A program made the translations under genes and the position numbers. A DNA stretch of 64,000 nt. It comes from UBA1952 sp965246785. GTDB taxonomy: Bacteria > Bacteroidota > Bacteroidia > Chitinophagales > Chitinophagaceae. Every line of letters starts with the position of its first letter. Positions within the stretch are counted from its first letter, which is position 1. The stretch covers positions 186,001-250,000 of the forward strand of contig CBDFFM010000027.1 in the NCBI GenBank assembly GCA_965246785.1, written 5' to 3'. Shown here piece by piece: positions 35,867-44,235 of the stretch. The notes below the pieces were generated by a model. It was not told where the DNA came from. It made no database searches and worked only from the letters and a program-made list of their open reading frames with translations.

Positions 35867-35945
35867 TTTACCACTAAGACACTAAGGGCATTAAGAGGTA
35901 CTAAGTCTTAGTGTTTCTCAGTGTTCTTAGTGTCTTAGTGGTAAA
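35867..35945. repeat. Mirrored CTAAG/CTTAG hairpin element
   Basis: A perfect 20-bp inverted repeat (35867-35886 with 35926-35945) contains four CTAAG-type words on the left, 8, 9 and 10 bp apart, and four CTTAG-type words on the right, 10, 9 and 8 bp apart. The spacing is thus mirror-symmetric. It begins 4 bp after the phosphorylase stop and ends 10 bp before the lgt promoter box, and may act as a terminator. Confidence 0.85.
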
Positions 35946-35955
35946 TTCAGCGGCC

Positions 35956-35963
35956 TACATTTG
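35956..35963 (+). promoter_or_regulatory. -7 promoter box of lgt
   Basis: TACATTTG, an exact TAnnTTTG box, lies 9 nt before ATG 35973. Confidence 0.55.
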
Positions 35964-35972
35964 CCGCGCTTT

Positions 35973-37052
35973 ATGTTCCCTGACTTTCGCTACCTCGTCT
36001 ATGGCCTCACGGGCTACTTTCCACCGCACTGGGTGGGCCTGTTTAAGACCTTCGGCGCAATGGTGGCGCTTGCGTTCTTGGCAGCGACATGGGTAATGAT
36101 TCGAGAGCTGCGGCGCAAGGAAGGCGAGGGGTTGATTCAGCCGATTACGGATAAGAAAACCGGCGGCAAGATGTGGCCGCATGAGCGCATTTCGGAAATT
36201 GTGATGATTGCCGCCATTGGAGGTCTAATTGGTGCGAAGGTGTTTAATGCGCTGGAGACCTGGCAGGATTTCCTGCGCGACCCGATTGGTTCGCTGTTCT
36301 CCCGTAGCGGATTGACCTTTTACGGAGGCCTTATTGTAGCAACAGCGATTTTTTATTATTACGCCAAGAAGCAGAAAATCCGCTTCGCACATTTATGTGA
36401 TGCTGCGGCTCCGGCTATTATGGTAGCGTATGGCATTGGCCGGCTTGGATGCCAGCTTGCCGGTGATGGCGATTGGGGAATTTATAATAGCGCTTACGTC
36501 AGCCAAAGCATACAGACGGCCAACGGTGAAATTCTAACCAGCGGCGAGCTAAAGCAAATATCGCGCAGCCAGGGTGCGGCGGCGGTTGCCTATTACTCAG
36601 AAAAATTCCGCGGCGATACAAACCTGCTTTACGCTCCTGCGCCTATCTGGATGCCGCGCTGGCTATGGGCGCAGAACTATCCGCGCAATGTAGGCAATGA
36701 AGGCATTAAGCTGGAGAACCCGCCAAATGAGGAAGAGTATTTCCGCGTTTTGCCGGTAGCGGTCTTCCCGACCCCGGTTTATGAAGCGATTGTATGTGTG
36801 GGACTGTTTTTCTTCCTTTGGAGCATCCGAGGTAGGCTGAAGCGGCCTTGGCAGATGTTTGGGGTCTATCTTATTCTGACCGGGGCAGAACGCTTTTTGG
36901 TAGAATTAATCCGGGTGAACTATAAGTATGACTGGGGATTTATCCATCCCACTCAGGCGGAAATCATATCCGTGACGCTGATGCTTATAGGTCTATTGCT
37001 CCTGCGGAGAAAATCTCAGGCTGCTACTTCGGTTTCAGCCATTACCAAATGA
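35973..37052 (+). CDS. lgt: Prolipoprotein diacylglyceryl transferase
   Basis: Lgt transfers diacylglycerol from phosphatidylglycerol to the lipobox cysteine, the first step of lipoprotein maturation. The 359-aa protein has seven predicted helices and the Lgt signature GIGRLGCQLAGDGDWG; the region FYGGLIVATAIFYYYAKKQ is also typical. It is longer than the E. coli enzyme (291 aa) because of a loop near residues 185-260. Its 3' end overlaps the convergent map gene by 37 bp, both strands being coding there. Confidence 0.95.
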   Translation: MFPDFRYLVYGLTGYFPPHWVGLFKTFGAMVALAFLAATWVMIRELRRKEGEGLIQPITDKKTGGKMWPHERISEIVMIAAIGGLIGAKVFNALETWQDFLRDPIGSLFSRSGLTFYGGLIVATAIFYYYAKKQKIRFAHLCDAAAPAIMVAYGIGRLGCQLAGDGDWGIYNSAYVSQSIQTANGEILTSGELKQISRSQGAAAVAYYSEKFRGDTNLLYAPAPIWMPRWLWAQNYPRNVGNEGIKLENPPNEEEYFRVLPVAVFPTPVYEAIVCVGLFFFLWSIRGRLKRPWQMFGVYLILTGAERFLVELIRVNYKYDWGFIHPTQAEIISVTLMLIGLLLLRRKSQAATSVSAITK

Positions 37053-37846
37053 CCTTTATTCAGCTCTGGGTTTGCTCGCTCCGCTTCTTCAATAGGCGCA
37101 AAATCTGATAGCGCTTCTCCCCCATTCCGCCGTACCACCGCGGTATGCTCATAGTGGCAGGAAGGCTTTCCGTCCTGTGTTACAATCGTCCAGCCATCGT
37201 CCAGTGTATAGACTTCCTTGACGCCGAGGTTTATCATCGGCTCAATGGCAATGACGCTTTTCTCTTTGAGCTTCTTGCCATCGCCGCGCTTGCCGAAGTT
37301 TGGTATCTGCGGGTCTTCATGGAGGTCCTTGCCTACGCCGTGGCCTACAAGCTCGCGCACTACGCCATAACCGTGCTGGCCAAAGGTATAATTCTCAACT
37401 GCCCATGCAATGTCGCCGGTGCGGTTGTTAGCACGCGCCTGCGTGATGCCTTTTGTGAGTGACTCTTTGGTGATACGCATCATCTTAAGTACTTCAGGCG
37501 CCACATTGCCGATAGCGAACGTGTAGGCATGGTCGCCGTGGTAGCCGTTTCGATAAAAGCCGCAATCAACGGATATGATGTCGCCGTCTTTCAATTCATA
37601 ATCAGACGGGATGCCGTGCACTACTACTTCATTAACGGAGATGCAAAGGGCAGCCGGGAAATTGCCGTAGCCTTTAAATGAAGGAATGCCGCCATTATCG
37701 CGAATGAATGTTTCCGCCATTTCGTCTATAGACGCCGTCGTGATACCGACACGAAGCATTTTAGCCACTTCTGTAAGCGTAGCCGTCACCATGAGTGCGT
37801 TTTCGCGGATAATGTCTATCTCGTCTTCTGTTCTTATGTGAATCAT
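37016..37846 (-). CDS. map: Type I methionine aminopeptidase
   Basis: Map removes the initiator methionine from nascent proteins. It has 276 aa. The five metal ligands lie in SVDCGFYRNGYHGDHAYTF (two Asp), ELVGHGVGKDLHEDP (His), AIEPM (Glu) and YEHTAVV (Glu). It carries an extra C-terminal tail (about 25 residues) encoded in the overlap with lgt. In most Bacteroidota, infA, rpmJ and rpsM follow map; here the operon ends. Confidence 0.97.
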   Translation of the reverse strand: MIHIRTEDEIDIIRENALMVTATLTEVAKMLRVGITTASIDEMAETFIRDNGGIPSFKGYGNFPAALCISVNEVVVHGIPSDYELKDGDIISVDCGFYRNGYHGDHAYTFAIGNVAPEVLKMMRITKESLTKGITQARANNRTGDIAWAVENYTFGQHGYGVVRELVGHGVGKDLHEDPQIPNFGKRGDGKKLKEKSVIAIEPMINLGVKEVYTLDDGWTIVTQDGKPSCHYEHTAVVRRNGGEALSDFAPIEEAERANPELNKGHLVMAETEVAA

Positions 37847-37858
37847 TGTCTTAGCTTG

Positions 37859-37902
37859 AAAAAAAGAAACGGTCAGAGTCCGCCGTGGCGAAATCTGACC
37901 GT
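37859..37902 (-). terminator. Terminator-like hairpin between secY and map
   Basis: ACGGTCAGA (37869-37877) pairs perfectly with TCTGACCGT (37894-37902). On the minus strand it is followed by a run of T (37859-37867). The loop word TCCGCCGTGGCG recurs at about 37917-37929. It may end the ribosomal transcript at secY or partly attenuate map. Confidence 0.7.
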
Positions 37903-37943
37903 ATGTGGAGGTCAGTCTCCGCCGTGGCGGATACCAACCAAAT

Positions 37944-39305
37944 TTATATCGTAGCTGCTGCCTGGCGACCTGCTATACGTCCTGTTTTCATCAGGCCGTC
38001 ATATTGACGCATGAGGAGATGGCTTTCTATCTGCTGGAGTGTGTCGAGGATTACACCAACGCCAATCAGCATAGACGTTCCGCCGTAGAAAGATGCAAAG
38101 CCGCTGGTTACACCAAGGATACGGGCGAGGCCTGGCAGTACGCCTGCTACAGCGAGAAACAGCGCGCCGGGCAGCGTAATCCTATCCATAATGGTAGAGA
38201 TGTAGTTCGCCGTTGGCTCACCGGGCTTTACGCCGGGGATGAACGAGTTGTTGCGTTTCAGGTTGTCCGCCATATCCGTCGGGTTGAACGTGATGGCGGT
38301 GTAGAAGTATGTGAAGGCTATTACGAGGATAGCGTAGATGAGATAATAAGGCCAGTTGGCATCATCGCTCAGCGAGCGAAGAAAACCGCCGGAGCCTTTT
38401 GGATCGGCAAAGCCGGATAGCGTGGCCGGGATGAACATCAGCGCTTGCGCGAAAATGATCGGCATTACACCAACCATGTTCACTTTCAATGGAATGAAGT
38501 CACGTGCGCCAGTCACTTCCTTAGCCGCATTCGTCGAGCCGATAATGCGGCGGGCATAGTTCAGCGGCACACGGCGGACGCCCTGCGTGAGCAGGATAAG
38601 ACCGACAATAACGGCTACGAAGAGCGCCATTTCAATAAGGAATATCAGCAGACCGCTTGCGCCGCCTTGGCCATTGCGTGCATCAAACTCCTGAGCCAGA
38701 GAGTGCGGCAGACGGGCCATGATTCCTACCATGATAATGAGGGAAGTACCATTGCCAATGCCCTTATCAGTAATCTTCTCGCCGAGCCACATTACGAAGA
38801 GCGTACCTGCTACAAGCACAACGACCGTTGTCAGCGTGAAGAGGAACGGCGTAAAGTGTGTCAGGTCAAGCGCAGCCTGATATTGCGGAGAACGAAGAAA
38901 CGTGGTTGCGTAAGCGATGCTCTGGAAAGCCGTTACCAGAACAGTCAGATAACGTGTGTATTGGTTGATTTTCTTTCTTCCACTTTCTTCCTTCTGCATC
39001 TTGGCTACCTGCGGCACGATGATGCCTGCAAGCTGCATAAAGATGGATGCCGTAATGTATGGCATTACGCCCAATGCGAAAATGGAAGCACGTAGAAACG
39101 CACCACCGGAGAATGAGTTGATAAGGCCGAGAATACCGCCGCCGCCGGCCGTCTCTGCCTGCTTCAGCATGTTCGGGTTAAGGCCCGGGATGGTGATATA
39201 GCAACCAACGCGGTAAACCAGAATGAGCAGCAGCGTATAAAGAATCTTCTTACGGAGCTCTTCAATGCTCCAGATATTCTTCAGTGTATCAATAAGCTTC
39301 TTCAC
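37944..39305 (-). CDS. secY: Preprotein translocase subunit SecY
   Basis: SecY is the channel of the Sec translocon. It has 453 aa with ten transmembrane segments. Typical stretches are YRVGCYITIPGLNPN in TM1, GGAFLRASIFALGVMPYITASIFMQL in TM2, and the late PGVKPGEPT plug-side loop with MLIGVGVILDTLQQIESHLLMRQYDGLMK. The natural start is GTG 39305 (VKKLIDTLKNIW); the in-frame extension to 39407 comes from the repeat upstream. It follows rplO as in other spc operons. Confidence 0.97.
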   Translation of the reverse strand: MKKLIDTLKNIWSIEELRKKILYTLLLILVYRVGCYITIPGLNPNMLKQAETAGGGGILGLINSFSGGAFLRASIFALGVMPYITASIFMQLAGIIVPQVAKMQKEESGRKKINQYTRYLTVLVTAFQSIAYATTFLRSPQYQAALDLTHFTPFLFTLTTVVVLVAGTLFVMWLGEKITDKGIGNGTSLIIMVGIMARLPHSLAQEFDARNGQGGASGLLIFLIEMALFVAVIVGLILLTQGVRRVPLNYARRIIGSTNAAKEVTGARDFIPLKVNMVGVMPIIFAQALMFIPATLSGFADPKGSGGFLRSLSDDANWPYYLIYAILVIAFTYFYTAITFNPTDMADNLKRNNSFIPGVKPGEPTANYISTIMDRITLPGALFLAVAGVLPGLARILGVTSGFASFYGGTSMLIGVGVILDTLQQIESHLLMRQYDGLMKTGRIAGRQAAATI

Positions 39306-39372
39306 GAAATATGTGTGGTGTAGGAAAGGGAAAAAGGACTGCGAAGTAACGGAAAAGGGCTGAAAGTGGAAA

Positions 39373-39428
39373 GGTTGATAAGTTGATATCTGGTTAAGCA
39401 AGCTCACCCCGACTTATCAACTCACCAA
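39373..39428. repeat. Octamer repeat with inverted partner in secY-rplO gap
   Basis: GGTTGATA and AGTTGATA (39373-39388) are answered by CTTATCAA and CTCACCAA (39413-39428) in the opposite sense, each pair in 8-bp phase. It lies between secY and rplO. Confidence 0.65.
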
Positions 39429-39445
39429 CCTTACCGCGTAAAGCC

Positions 39446-39892
39446 TTAGATAAGCTCAACCGTACTCCCACCGGCTTCCAGCAGTTCCCTGGCCTTGCCG
39501 GACATTCTTGTTACCTTAAATGGCAGTTTTGCCTTTAGTTCGCCGGTGCCGAGAATTTTTACTTTCTCAGTACGTGAAATGAGACCATTCATGTACAGCA
39601 CCTCCTCGGAAAATTCCTTCAGCTCATACTTTTCAATGAGGAAGTCAAGGTCGCCAAGGTTGAATACTTTATAATCAACGTGGAATGGATTTTTAAAGCC
39701 GCGCTTAGGCATCCGGCGCTGGATTGGCATCTGGCCGCCTTCTGATGCGCGCTTGCGCTTAGAGCCAGTGCGGGATTGCTGACCTTTATTACCCTTACCG
39801 CCCGTGGTACCGTGACCGGAACCTTCGCCGCGCGCAATGCGCTTTGTCTTATGTACTGCGCCTTCTGCAGGCTTAATATTGTTGAGAGCCAT
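39446..39892 (-). CDS. rplO: 50S ribosomal protein L15
   Basis: L15 is a late-assembly protein that contacts 23S rRNA through an extended basic N-terminus. It has 148 aa: MALNNIKPAEGAVHKTKRIARG, then GSGHGTTGGKGNKGQQSRTG, which is the family signature. ATG 39892 is the usual family start. It lies between rpmD and secY as expected. Confidence 0.97.
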   Translation of the reverse strand: MALNNIKPAEGAVHKTKRIARGEGSGHGTTGGKGNKGQQSRTGSKRKRASEGGQMPIQRRMPKRGFKNPFHVDYKVFNLGDLDFLIEKYELKEFSEEVLYMNGLISRTEKVKILGTGELKAKLPFKVTRMSGKARELLEAGGSTVELI

Positions 39893-39947
39893 TGTGTTCT
39901 GTTGTTTACTTGCGCGGCGAACAAGCCGCTCGCAATTGATTATTAAA

Positions 39948-40133
39948 TTAGGAAGCCAGTTCTTCAACCCTTACGAGGTGAGCAACTTTGGCTACCATGC
40001 CCTGAATTTGCGGCGTTGCTTCTACCTCAACGGTAGCGAGCATCTTACGCAAACCAAGGGCAATGAGCGTACGCTTTTGGCGCAACGGGCGGTCAATGCC
40101 GCTCTTTACCTGAGTAATCTTAATCTTAGCCAT
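39948..40133 (-). CDS. rpmD: 50S ribosomal protein L30
   Basis: L30 binds domain II/V of 23S rRNA. It has 61 aa: MAKIKITQVKSGIDRPLRQKRTLIALGLRKM, ending in VAHLVRVEELAS. Length and motif are normal. The gap upstream to rpsE (130 nt) is filled by a heptamer inverted element. Confidence 0.97.
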   Translation of the reverse strand: MAKIKITQVKSGIDRPLRQKRTLIALGLRKMLATVEVEATPQIQGMVAKVAHLVRVEELAS

Positions 40134-40263
40134 TTTTAATGCAAAATTTAAAATGCAAAATGCAAAAACGATACAGAAGGACCTGACGAAATATTTCGTG
40201 ACTTTCCTGTCGCCGCAAAATCAAAAAGCATTTTTGCATTTTGAATTTTGCATTTTTAATTAT
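40134..40263. repeat. ATGCAAA heptamer inverted element, copy 1 (rpsE-rpmD gap)
   Basis: Four phased heptamers (ATGCAAA, ATTTAAA, ATGCAAA, ATGCAAA; 40139-40166) face four in reverse complement (TTTGCAT, TTTGAAT, TTTGCAT, TTTTAAT; 40233-40260). A perfect 14-bp palindrome ACGAAATATTTCGT lies between them. The element spans the whole gap from the rpsE stop to the rpmD start. The right arm is identical to 46940-46967. Confidence 0.88.
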
Positions 40264-40782
40264 TTATCCGTTGAAAACTTTCTTAAGGTTGATATTGCGG
40301 TCACGAGCCACTCTGGTAGGCTCACGGAGCAGAGACAGGGCATTGAAGGTTGCCTTGACCACATTGTGCGGATTAGCAGAGCCAAGACTCTTGCAAAGCA
40401 CGTCTGTGATACCTGCGCTTTCCAGTACGGCACGCATTGAGCCTCCGGCAATTACGCCTGTACCATGGGCAGCAGGGCGAATCATCACCTTCGCAGCGCC
40501 TTCCTTTGCGAACTGCTCATGTGGAATGGTGCCCTTCATTACTGGTACGCGGATAAGATTCTTCTTAGCGTCGTCAATACCCTTCGTGATGGCTTCCTGC
40601 ACTTCCTTAGCCTTACCGAGACCATGTCCTACCACGCCAGCGCCATCGCCTACAACTACGAGGGCAGAGAAGGAGAATGCGCGGCCACCCTTTGTTGTTT
40701 TCACAACACGGTTGATGGACACCACTTTGTCAGTAAGCTCCAGCTCGCTGCCCTTTACTTTATTTGATTCTTGAAATGCCAT
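40264..40782 (-). CDS. rpsE: 30S ribosomal protein S5
   Basis: S5 supports decoding fidelity and mRNA unwinding at the entry site. It has 172 aa with the dsRNA-binding-like N-terminal domain (VVSINRVVKTTKGGRAFSFSALVVVGDGAG) and the C-terminal domain (APRAHGTGVIAGG-type sequence, here AAHGTGVIAGGSMRAVLESAG). Normal length; follows rplR. Confidence 0.97.
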   Translation of the reverse strand: MAFQESNKVKGSELELTDKVVSINRVVKTTKGGRAFSFSALVVVGDGAGVVGHGLGKAKEVQEAITKGIDDAKKNLIRVPVMKGTIPHEQFAKEGAAKVMIRPAAHGTGVIAGGSMRAVLESAGITDVLCKSLGSANPHNVVKATFNALSLLREPTRVARDRNINLKKVFNG

Positions 40783-40873
40783 TTTAGTATAAAGTCTTTA
40801 GTAGAAAGTAGAAAGCTGGTTCGTAGAGGCGCTGTTGTAACAGCTTTCTGCTTTGGACTTTCTACTGATTGAT
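40783..40873. repeat. TAGAAAG heptamer inverted element, copy 1 (rplR-rpsE gap)
   Basis: Four phased heptamers (TATAAAG, TCTTTAG, TAGAAAG, TAGAAAG; 40788-40815) are answered by CTTTCTG, CTTTGGA and CTTTCTA (40844-40864). The element fills the gap from the rplR stop to the rpsE start. Its left arm and following CTGGTT match the element at 44236-44318. Confidence 0.82.
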
Positions 40874-41233
40874 TTAGAATTTCAGACCTCCTTCACGCGC
40901 ACCGTCGGCGAGGCTCTTGACACGACCATGGTAGAGATAGCCACCGCGGTCAAACACGCAGGTTTCAATACCTGCCGCCTTTGCGCGTTCTGCGAGGATC
41001 TTACCAACCATCGCACTTTTCTCCACCTTCGCACCCTCAGCCTTGAAGATGTCTGCTTCGCGGGAAGAAGCAGCAGCAAGCGTGTGGCCCGCAGTATCGT
41101 CAATGAGCTGTGCGTAGATGTCTTTATTAGAGCGGAATACAGACAGGCGTGGCTTTTGAGCCGTGCCGGATACTGTAGTCCGGATGCGCCAGCGGAGTTT
41201 CTGCCGGCGGAGTTGTTTTTGAGCGATTGGCAT
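40874..41233 (-). CDS. rplR: 50S ribosomal protein L18
   Basis: L18 binds 5S rRNA with L5 in the central protuberance. It has 119 aa with the expected basic N-terminus (QKQLRRQKLRWRIRTTVSG) and RLSVFRSNKDIYAQLIDD, then GYLYHGRVKSLADGAREGGLKF at the end. Normal position between rplF and rpsE. Confidence 0.97.
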   Translation of the reverse strand: MPIAQKQLRRQKLRWRIRTTVSGTAQKPRLSVFRSNKDIYAQLIDDTAGHTLAAASSREADIFKAEGAKVEKSAMVGKILAERAKAAGIETCVFDRGGYLYHGRVKSLADGAREGGLKF

Positions 41234-41331
41234 TTTCTTTCTGTTTTTACGGGCTCACCCACTTGGGATGGCTACCGGGATTTTATTTATTCGTTGGCAT
41301 GCTGCTTGCGCAACATCCCAACGCATTAACC

Positions 41332-41886
41332 TTACTTACCAGCTGCCTTACCAGCCTTTCGACGAACAATTTCACCCTTGTAACGAACACCCTTACCCTT
41401 ATAAGGCTCAGGCTTACGGAGTGAGCGAATCTTAGAAGCAATCTGACCTACAAGCTGCTTATCAATACCTTCCAGAATGAGGCGTGGATTCTGACCCTTT
41501 TCAGAAACAGCCGAAGCCTTGATTTCCTTAGGAAGTTCAAAAATGATATTGTGGGAGAAGCCGAGCGCCATATCCACCTGCTGACCGGTAACGGCCGCAC
41601 GGAAACCTACGCCCACCAGTTCAAGTTCACGCGTAAAGCCTTCTGTTACGCCCTGCACCATGTTGGATATCAGGGAGCGATAAAGGCCATGTAATGCGCG
41701 GTGACGGATTTGGTCTGTCGGACGGCTAACGTTTACAGCGTTATCATTGACCTCAACAATCATGTCGCGGTCAATCTGCTGCGTGAGCGTACCCTTCGGG
41801 CCTTTTACCGTGATTTCATTTGAAGGAGAAACCGTTAGGGTTACGCCTTGTGCCAGTGTTACCGGCTGCTTACCTATACGAGACAT
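41332..41886 (-). CDS. rplF: 50S ribosomal protein L6
   Basis: L6 lies near the sarcin-ricin loop and factor-binding site. It has 184 aa with two related domains: MSRIGKQPVTLAQGVTLTVSPSNEITVKGPKG and, in the second, LELVGVGFRAAVTGQQVDMALGFSH; the end PEPYKGKGVRYKGE is the family signature. Normal length. Confidence 0.97.
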   Translation of the reverse strand: MSRIGKQPVTLAQGVTLTVSPSNEITVKGPKGTLTQQIDRDMIVEVNDNAVNVSRPTDQIRHRALHGLYRSLISNMVQGVTEGFTRELELVGVGFRAAVTGQQVDMALGFSHNIIFELPKEIKASAVSEKGQNPRLILEGIDKQLVGQIASKIRSLRKPEPYKGKGVRYKGEIVRRKAGKAAGK

Positions 41887-42028
41887 TGTTTAATGCAAAA
41901 TTTGAAATGCAAAATGTAAAATTGACTTACCGGCTTTCAGCGTTGTATAGTGCGCTTAGATTATCGGTTTCTTATCTGTCGCAAAATTCAAAAGCAGTTT
42001 TGTATTTTGAATTTTTCATTTTAAATTC
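41887..42028. repeat. ATGCAAA heptamer inverted element, copy 2 (rpsH-rplF gap)
   Basis: Four phased heptamers (ATGCAAA, ATTTGAA, ATGCAAA, ATGTAAA; 41893-41920) face TTTGTAT, TTTGAAT, TTTTCAT and TTTAAAT (41999-42026). The element fills the gap from the rpsH stop to the rplF start. The word GTCGCAAAAT before the right arm is shared with copy 1 in similar form. Confidence 0.85.
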
Positions 42029-42427
42029 TTAGTAGATATAGGCCATCACTTCGCCGCCGACGTTCTGAGCACGAGCTTCTTTGTCTGTCATTAGACCTTT
42101 GGAAGTTGAGATGATAGCAACGCCAAGACCATTCTGTACGCGACGGATTTCAGCAGGCTTAGCGTATTGACGCAGTCCCGGACGGCTTACACGCTCAAGG
42201 CTGCGGATAGCAGGCTCTTTAGTTTCAGCATTATACTTCAAGGCAATCTTGATGAGTCCCTGCTTGTTGTCGTCCTCAAATTTGTACTTCAGGATATAGC
42301 CCTTGTCGTACAGGATTTCGGTCATGCGCTTCTTCACATTGCTCGCAGGAATTTCCACGATGCGGTGATTAGCCATTTGCGCGTTGCGGATGCGCGTCAG
42401 GAAGTCTGCTATTGGGTCTGTTACCAT
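42029..42427 (-). CDS. rpsH: 30S ribosomal protein S8
   Basis: S8 organises the central domain of 16S rRNA and, in some bacteria, represses the spc operon. It has 132 aa: VTDPIADFLTRIRNAQMANH at the start and GLGVAIISTSKGLMTDKEAR, the family C-terminal signature, ending in GEVMAYIY. Normal. Confidence 0.97.
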   Translation of the reverse strand: MVTDPIADFLTRIRNAQMANHRIVEIPASNVKKRMTEILYDKGYILKYKFEDDNKQGLIKIALKYNAETKEPAIRSLERVSRPGLRQYAKPAEIRRVQNGLGVAIISTSKGLMTDKEARAQNVGGEVMAYIY

Positions 42428-42521
42428 CGTTAAGCGAGTTATTGAGTTTGTTACTGGTTTCGGCTTTAGCCGACCTTGAAACGGTTAGATGATATTGTTG
42501 AATTAAGCCGTTACGGGTGGA

Positions 42522-42791
42522 TTACCAAGACGCTTTCTTAACGCCAGGAATCTTACCGTCAAGTGCCATATCGCGGAAGAGTACGCGGCAGATACCGAAG
42601 TGGCGCATGTAGCCTTTCGGACGACCGGTAATCTGGCAACGGTTATGCTGACGTACAGGCGAACTGTTACGTGGCAGCTTATCCAGACCCTCACGGTCAC
42701 CTGCAGCCTTCAGTGCAGCGCGACGCTCAGCATACTGGGCTACCAACTTAGCGCGCTTGCGATCGCGGGCTTTTACTGATTCTTTTGCCAT
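42522..42791 (-). CDS. rpsN: 30S ribosomal protein S14 (zinc-free type)
   Basis: S14 stabilises the 3' major domain of 16S rRNA. It has 89 aa: MAKESVKARDRKRAKLVAQYAERR, with PRNSSPVRQHNRCQITGRPKGY and MRHFGICRVLFRDMA. The four-cysteine zinc knuckle is absent, so this is the long, zinc-independent form. Normal position between rplE and rpsH. Confidence 0.97.
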   Translation of the reverse strand: MAKESVKARDRKRAKLVAQYAERRAALKAAGDREGLDKLPRNSSPVRQHNRCQITGRPKGYMRHFGICRVLFRDMALDGKIPGVKKASW

Positions 42792-42824
42792 TTTATTATA
42801 ATGATGTTGTGCGTAGTCTATTAA

Positions 42825-43409
42825 TTATTCAGCGCCATCCTTCTTTACGTTCTTAAAAGGCATTCCCATTTCCTTCAGAAGCTCAAAAGCCTCATCGTTT
42901 GTCTTGGCGGTAGTCACGAAGGTGATGTCCATACCAGAGATACGGTTGATTTTGTCAATGTTGATTTCCGGGAAGATAATCTGTTCGGTAACACCCATTG
43001 TATAGTTACCGCGACCATCAAAGCTTTTGTCGTTGATACCCTTGAAGTCACGTACACGTGGCAGGGAGATAGAAACAAGCCTGTCCATAAAGTCAAACAT
43101 GTTAGCACCACGCAGTGTTACGCGGGCACCAATCGGCATGTTCTTACGGAGCTTAAAGTTAGAGATGTCCTTCTTAGACATTGTAGGCACCGCTTTCTGA
43201 CCAGTGATGGTTGACATTTCAGTCACTGCATCATCAATCAGCTTCTTATCGCTTACAGAGCCTTTCACGCCTTGGTTCAGGCAAATCTTCTCCAGACGCG
43301 GACATTGCATCACGGTCTTGTAGCCGAACTTCTTCATCAGCGCAGGTATAACTTCATCGTTATACTTCTTCTTCAGGCGGGTGGTATATGTTGCAGTTGC
43401 GTTAGCCAT
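42825..43409 (-). CDS. rplE: 50S ribosomal protein L5
   Basis: L5 binds 5S rRNA and touches the P-site tRNA. It has 194 aa with family blocks CPRLEKICLNQGVKGSVSDKK, GARVTLRGANMFDFMDRLVSISLPRVRDF and NYTMGVTEQIIFPEI. Slightly longer N-terminal leader (MANATATYTTRLKKKYNDE) as in other Bacteroidota. Confidence 0.97.
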   Translation of the reverse strand: MANATATYTTRLKKKYNDEVIPALMKKFGYKTVMQCPRLEKICLNQGVKGSVSDKKLIDDAVTEMSTITGQKAVPTMSKKDISNFKLRKNMPIGARVTLRGANMFDFMDRLVSISLPRVRDFKGINDKSFDGRGNYTMGVTEQIIFPEINIDKINRISGMDITFVTTAKTNDEAFELLKEMGMPFKNVKKDGAE

Positions 43410-43468
43410 TGCTTTTTGATTGTCGGTTCAGCAAGTCTGTATGTCGCTTGTTTCGCCGGTTAAACTAT

Positions 43469-43810
43469 TTAGAACTTAATTACTTCGCCGCTCTTCTTAG
43501 ATACACGGTTGAAGCCGGTTTCTGTACGCTCACGCTTGATACGAACAGGTGCCTTAGCCTTTGCATCCCATAGCATTACGTTAGAGATGTGGATTGGCGC
43601 TTCTTCCTGGATGATGCCACCCTGTGGATTCTGTGCGCTTGGCTTTTTATGCTTTGATACGGTATTTACACCTTCCACAAGAATCTTCTCCTTGCTTGGG
43701 TAAACTGCCATAACACGCTTAGGCGTAGCGCGGTCTTTACCAGAACCGGTAATTACCACTACTGAATCGCCCTTGCGAATATTGAACTTTGGTTGAAAAC
43801 GCTTTTTCAC
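43469..43810 (-). CDS. rplX: 50S ribosomal protein L24
   Basis: L24 initiates 50S assembly. It has 113 aa with the KOW motif KFNIRKGDSVVVITGSGKD and the RVMAVYPSKEKILVEGVN block. The start is a GTG at 43810; no in-frame ATG precedes the conserved sequence. A possible internal promoter box lies 40 nt upstream. Confidence 0.96.
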   Translation of the reverse strand: MKKRFQPKFNIRKGDSVVVITGSGKDRATPKRVMAVYPSKEKILVEGVNTVSKHKKPSAQNPQGGIIQEEAPIHISNVMLWDAKAKAPVRIKRERTETGFNRVSKKSGEVIKF

Positions 43811-43850
43811 TTGATTTTGTTCCTTTTAGCCATCCATTTCTAGCGGGCGG

Positions 43851-43858
43851 CGAAGTTA
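43851..43858 (-). promoter_or_regulatory. Possible internal promoter box before rplX
   Basis: TAACTTCG on the minus strand (one mismatch to TAnnTTTG) lies in the rplN-rplX gap, 40 nt before the rplX start. Confidence 0.35.
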
Positions 43859-43866
43859 AGGGATAA

Positions 43867-44235
43867 TTACAATACTTCCGGTGCGAGGGATACAATTTTC
43901 ATATATCCTTTATCGCGCAGCTCACGGGCAACAGGGCCGAAGATGCGGGTACCGCGTGGTTCGTCGGAGTTGTTGAGGAGTACTACCGCGTTATCGTCAA
44001 AGGCGATGTAAGAACCGTCCTTGCGGCGGAGCTTAAACTTCGTACGAACGATAACTGCCTTAGATACAGTACCTTTCTTGATACCGCCGGCCGGGATGGC
44101 GTCTTTTACGCTCACCACAATCTTATCGCCAATACCGGCAACGTTCTGGCCTGAATTGCCCAGTACACGGATGCAAAGAACTTCCTTGGCGCCGCTATTG
44201 TCGGCTACAGAAAGCCGGGATTCTTGTTGTATCAT
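43867..44235 (-). CDS. rplN: 50S ribosomal protein L14
   Basis: L14 forms part of the intersubunit bridge region and binds initiation/silencing factors. It has 122 aa: MIQQESRLSVADNSGAKEVLCIRVLG, and the signature GTRIFGPVARELRDKGYMKIVSLAPEVL. Normal. Confidence 0.98.
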   Translation of the reverse strand: MIQQESRLSVADNSGAKEVLCIRVLGNSGQNVAGIGDKIVVSVKDAIPAGGIKKGTVSKAVIVRTKFKLRRKDGSYIAFDDNAVVLLNNSDEPRGTRIFGPVARELRDKGYMKIVSLAPEVL

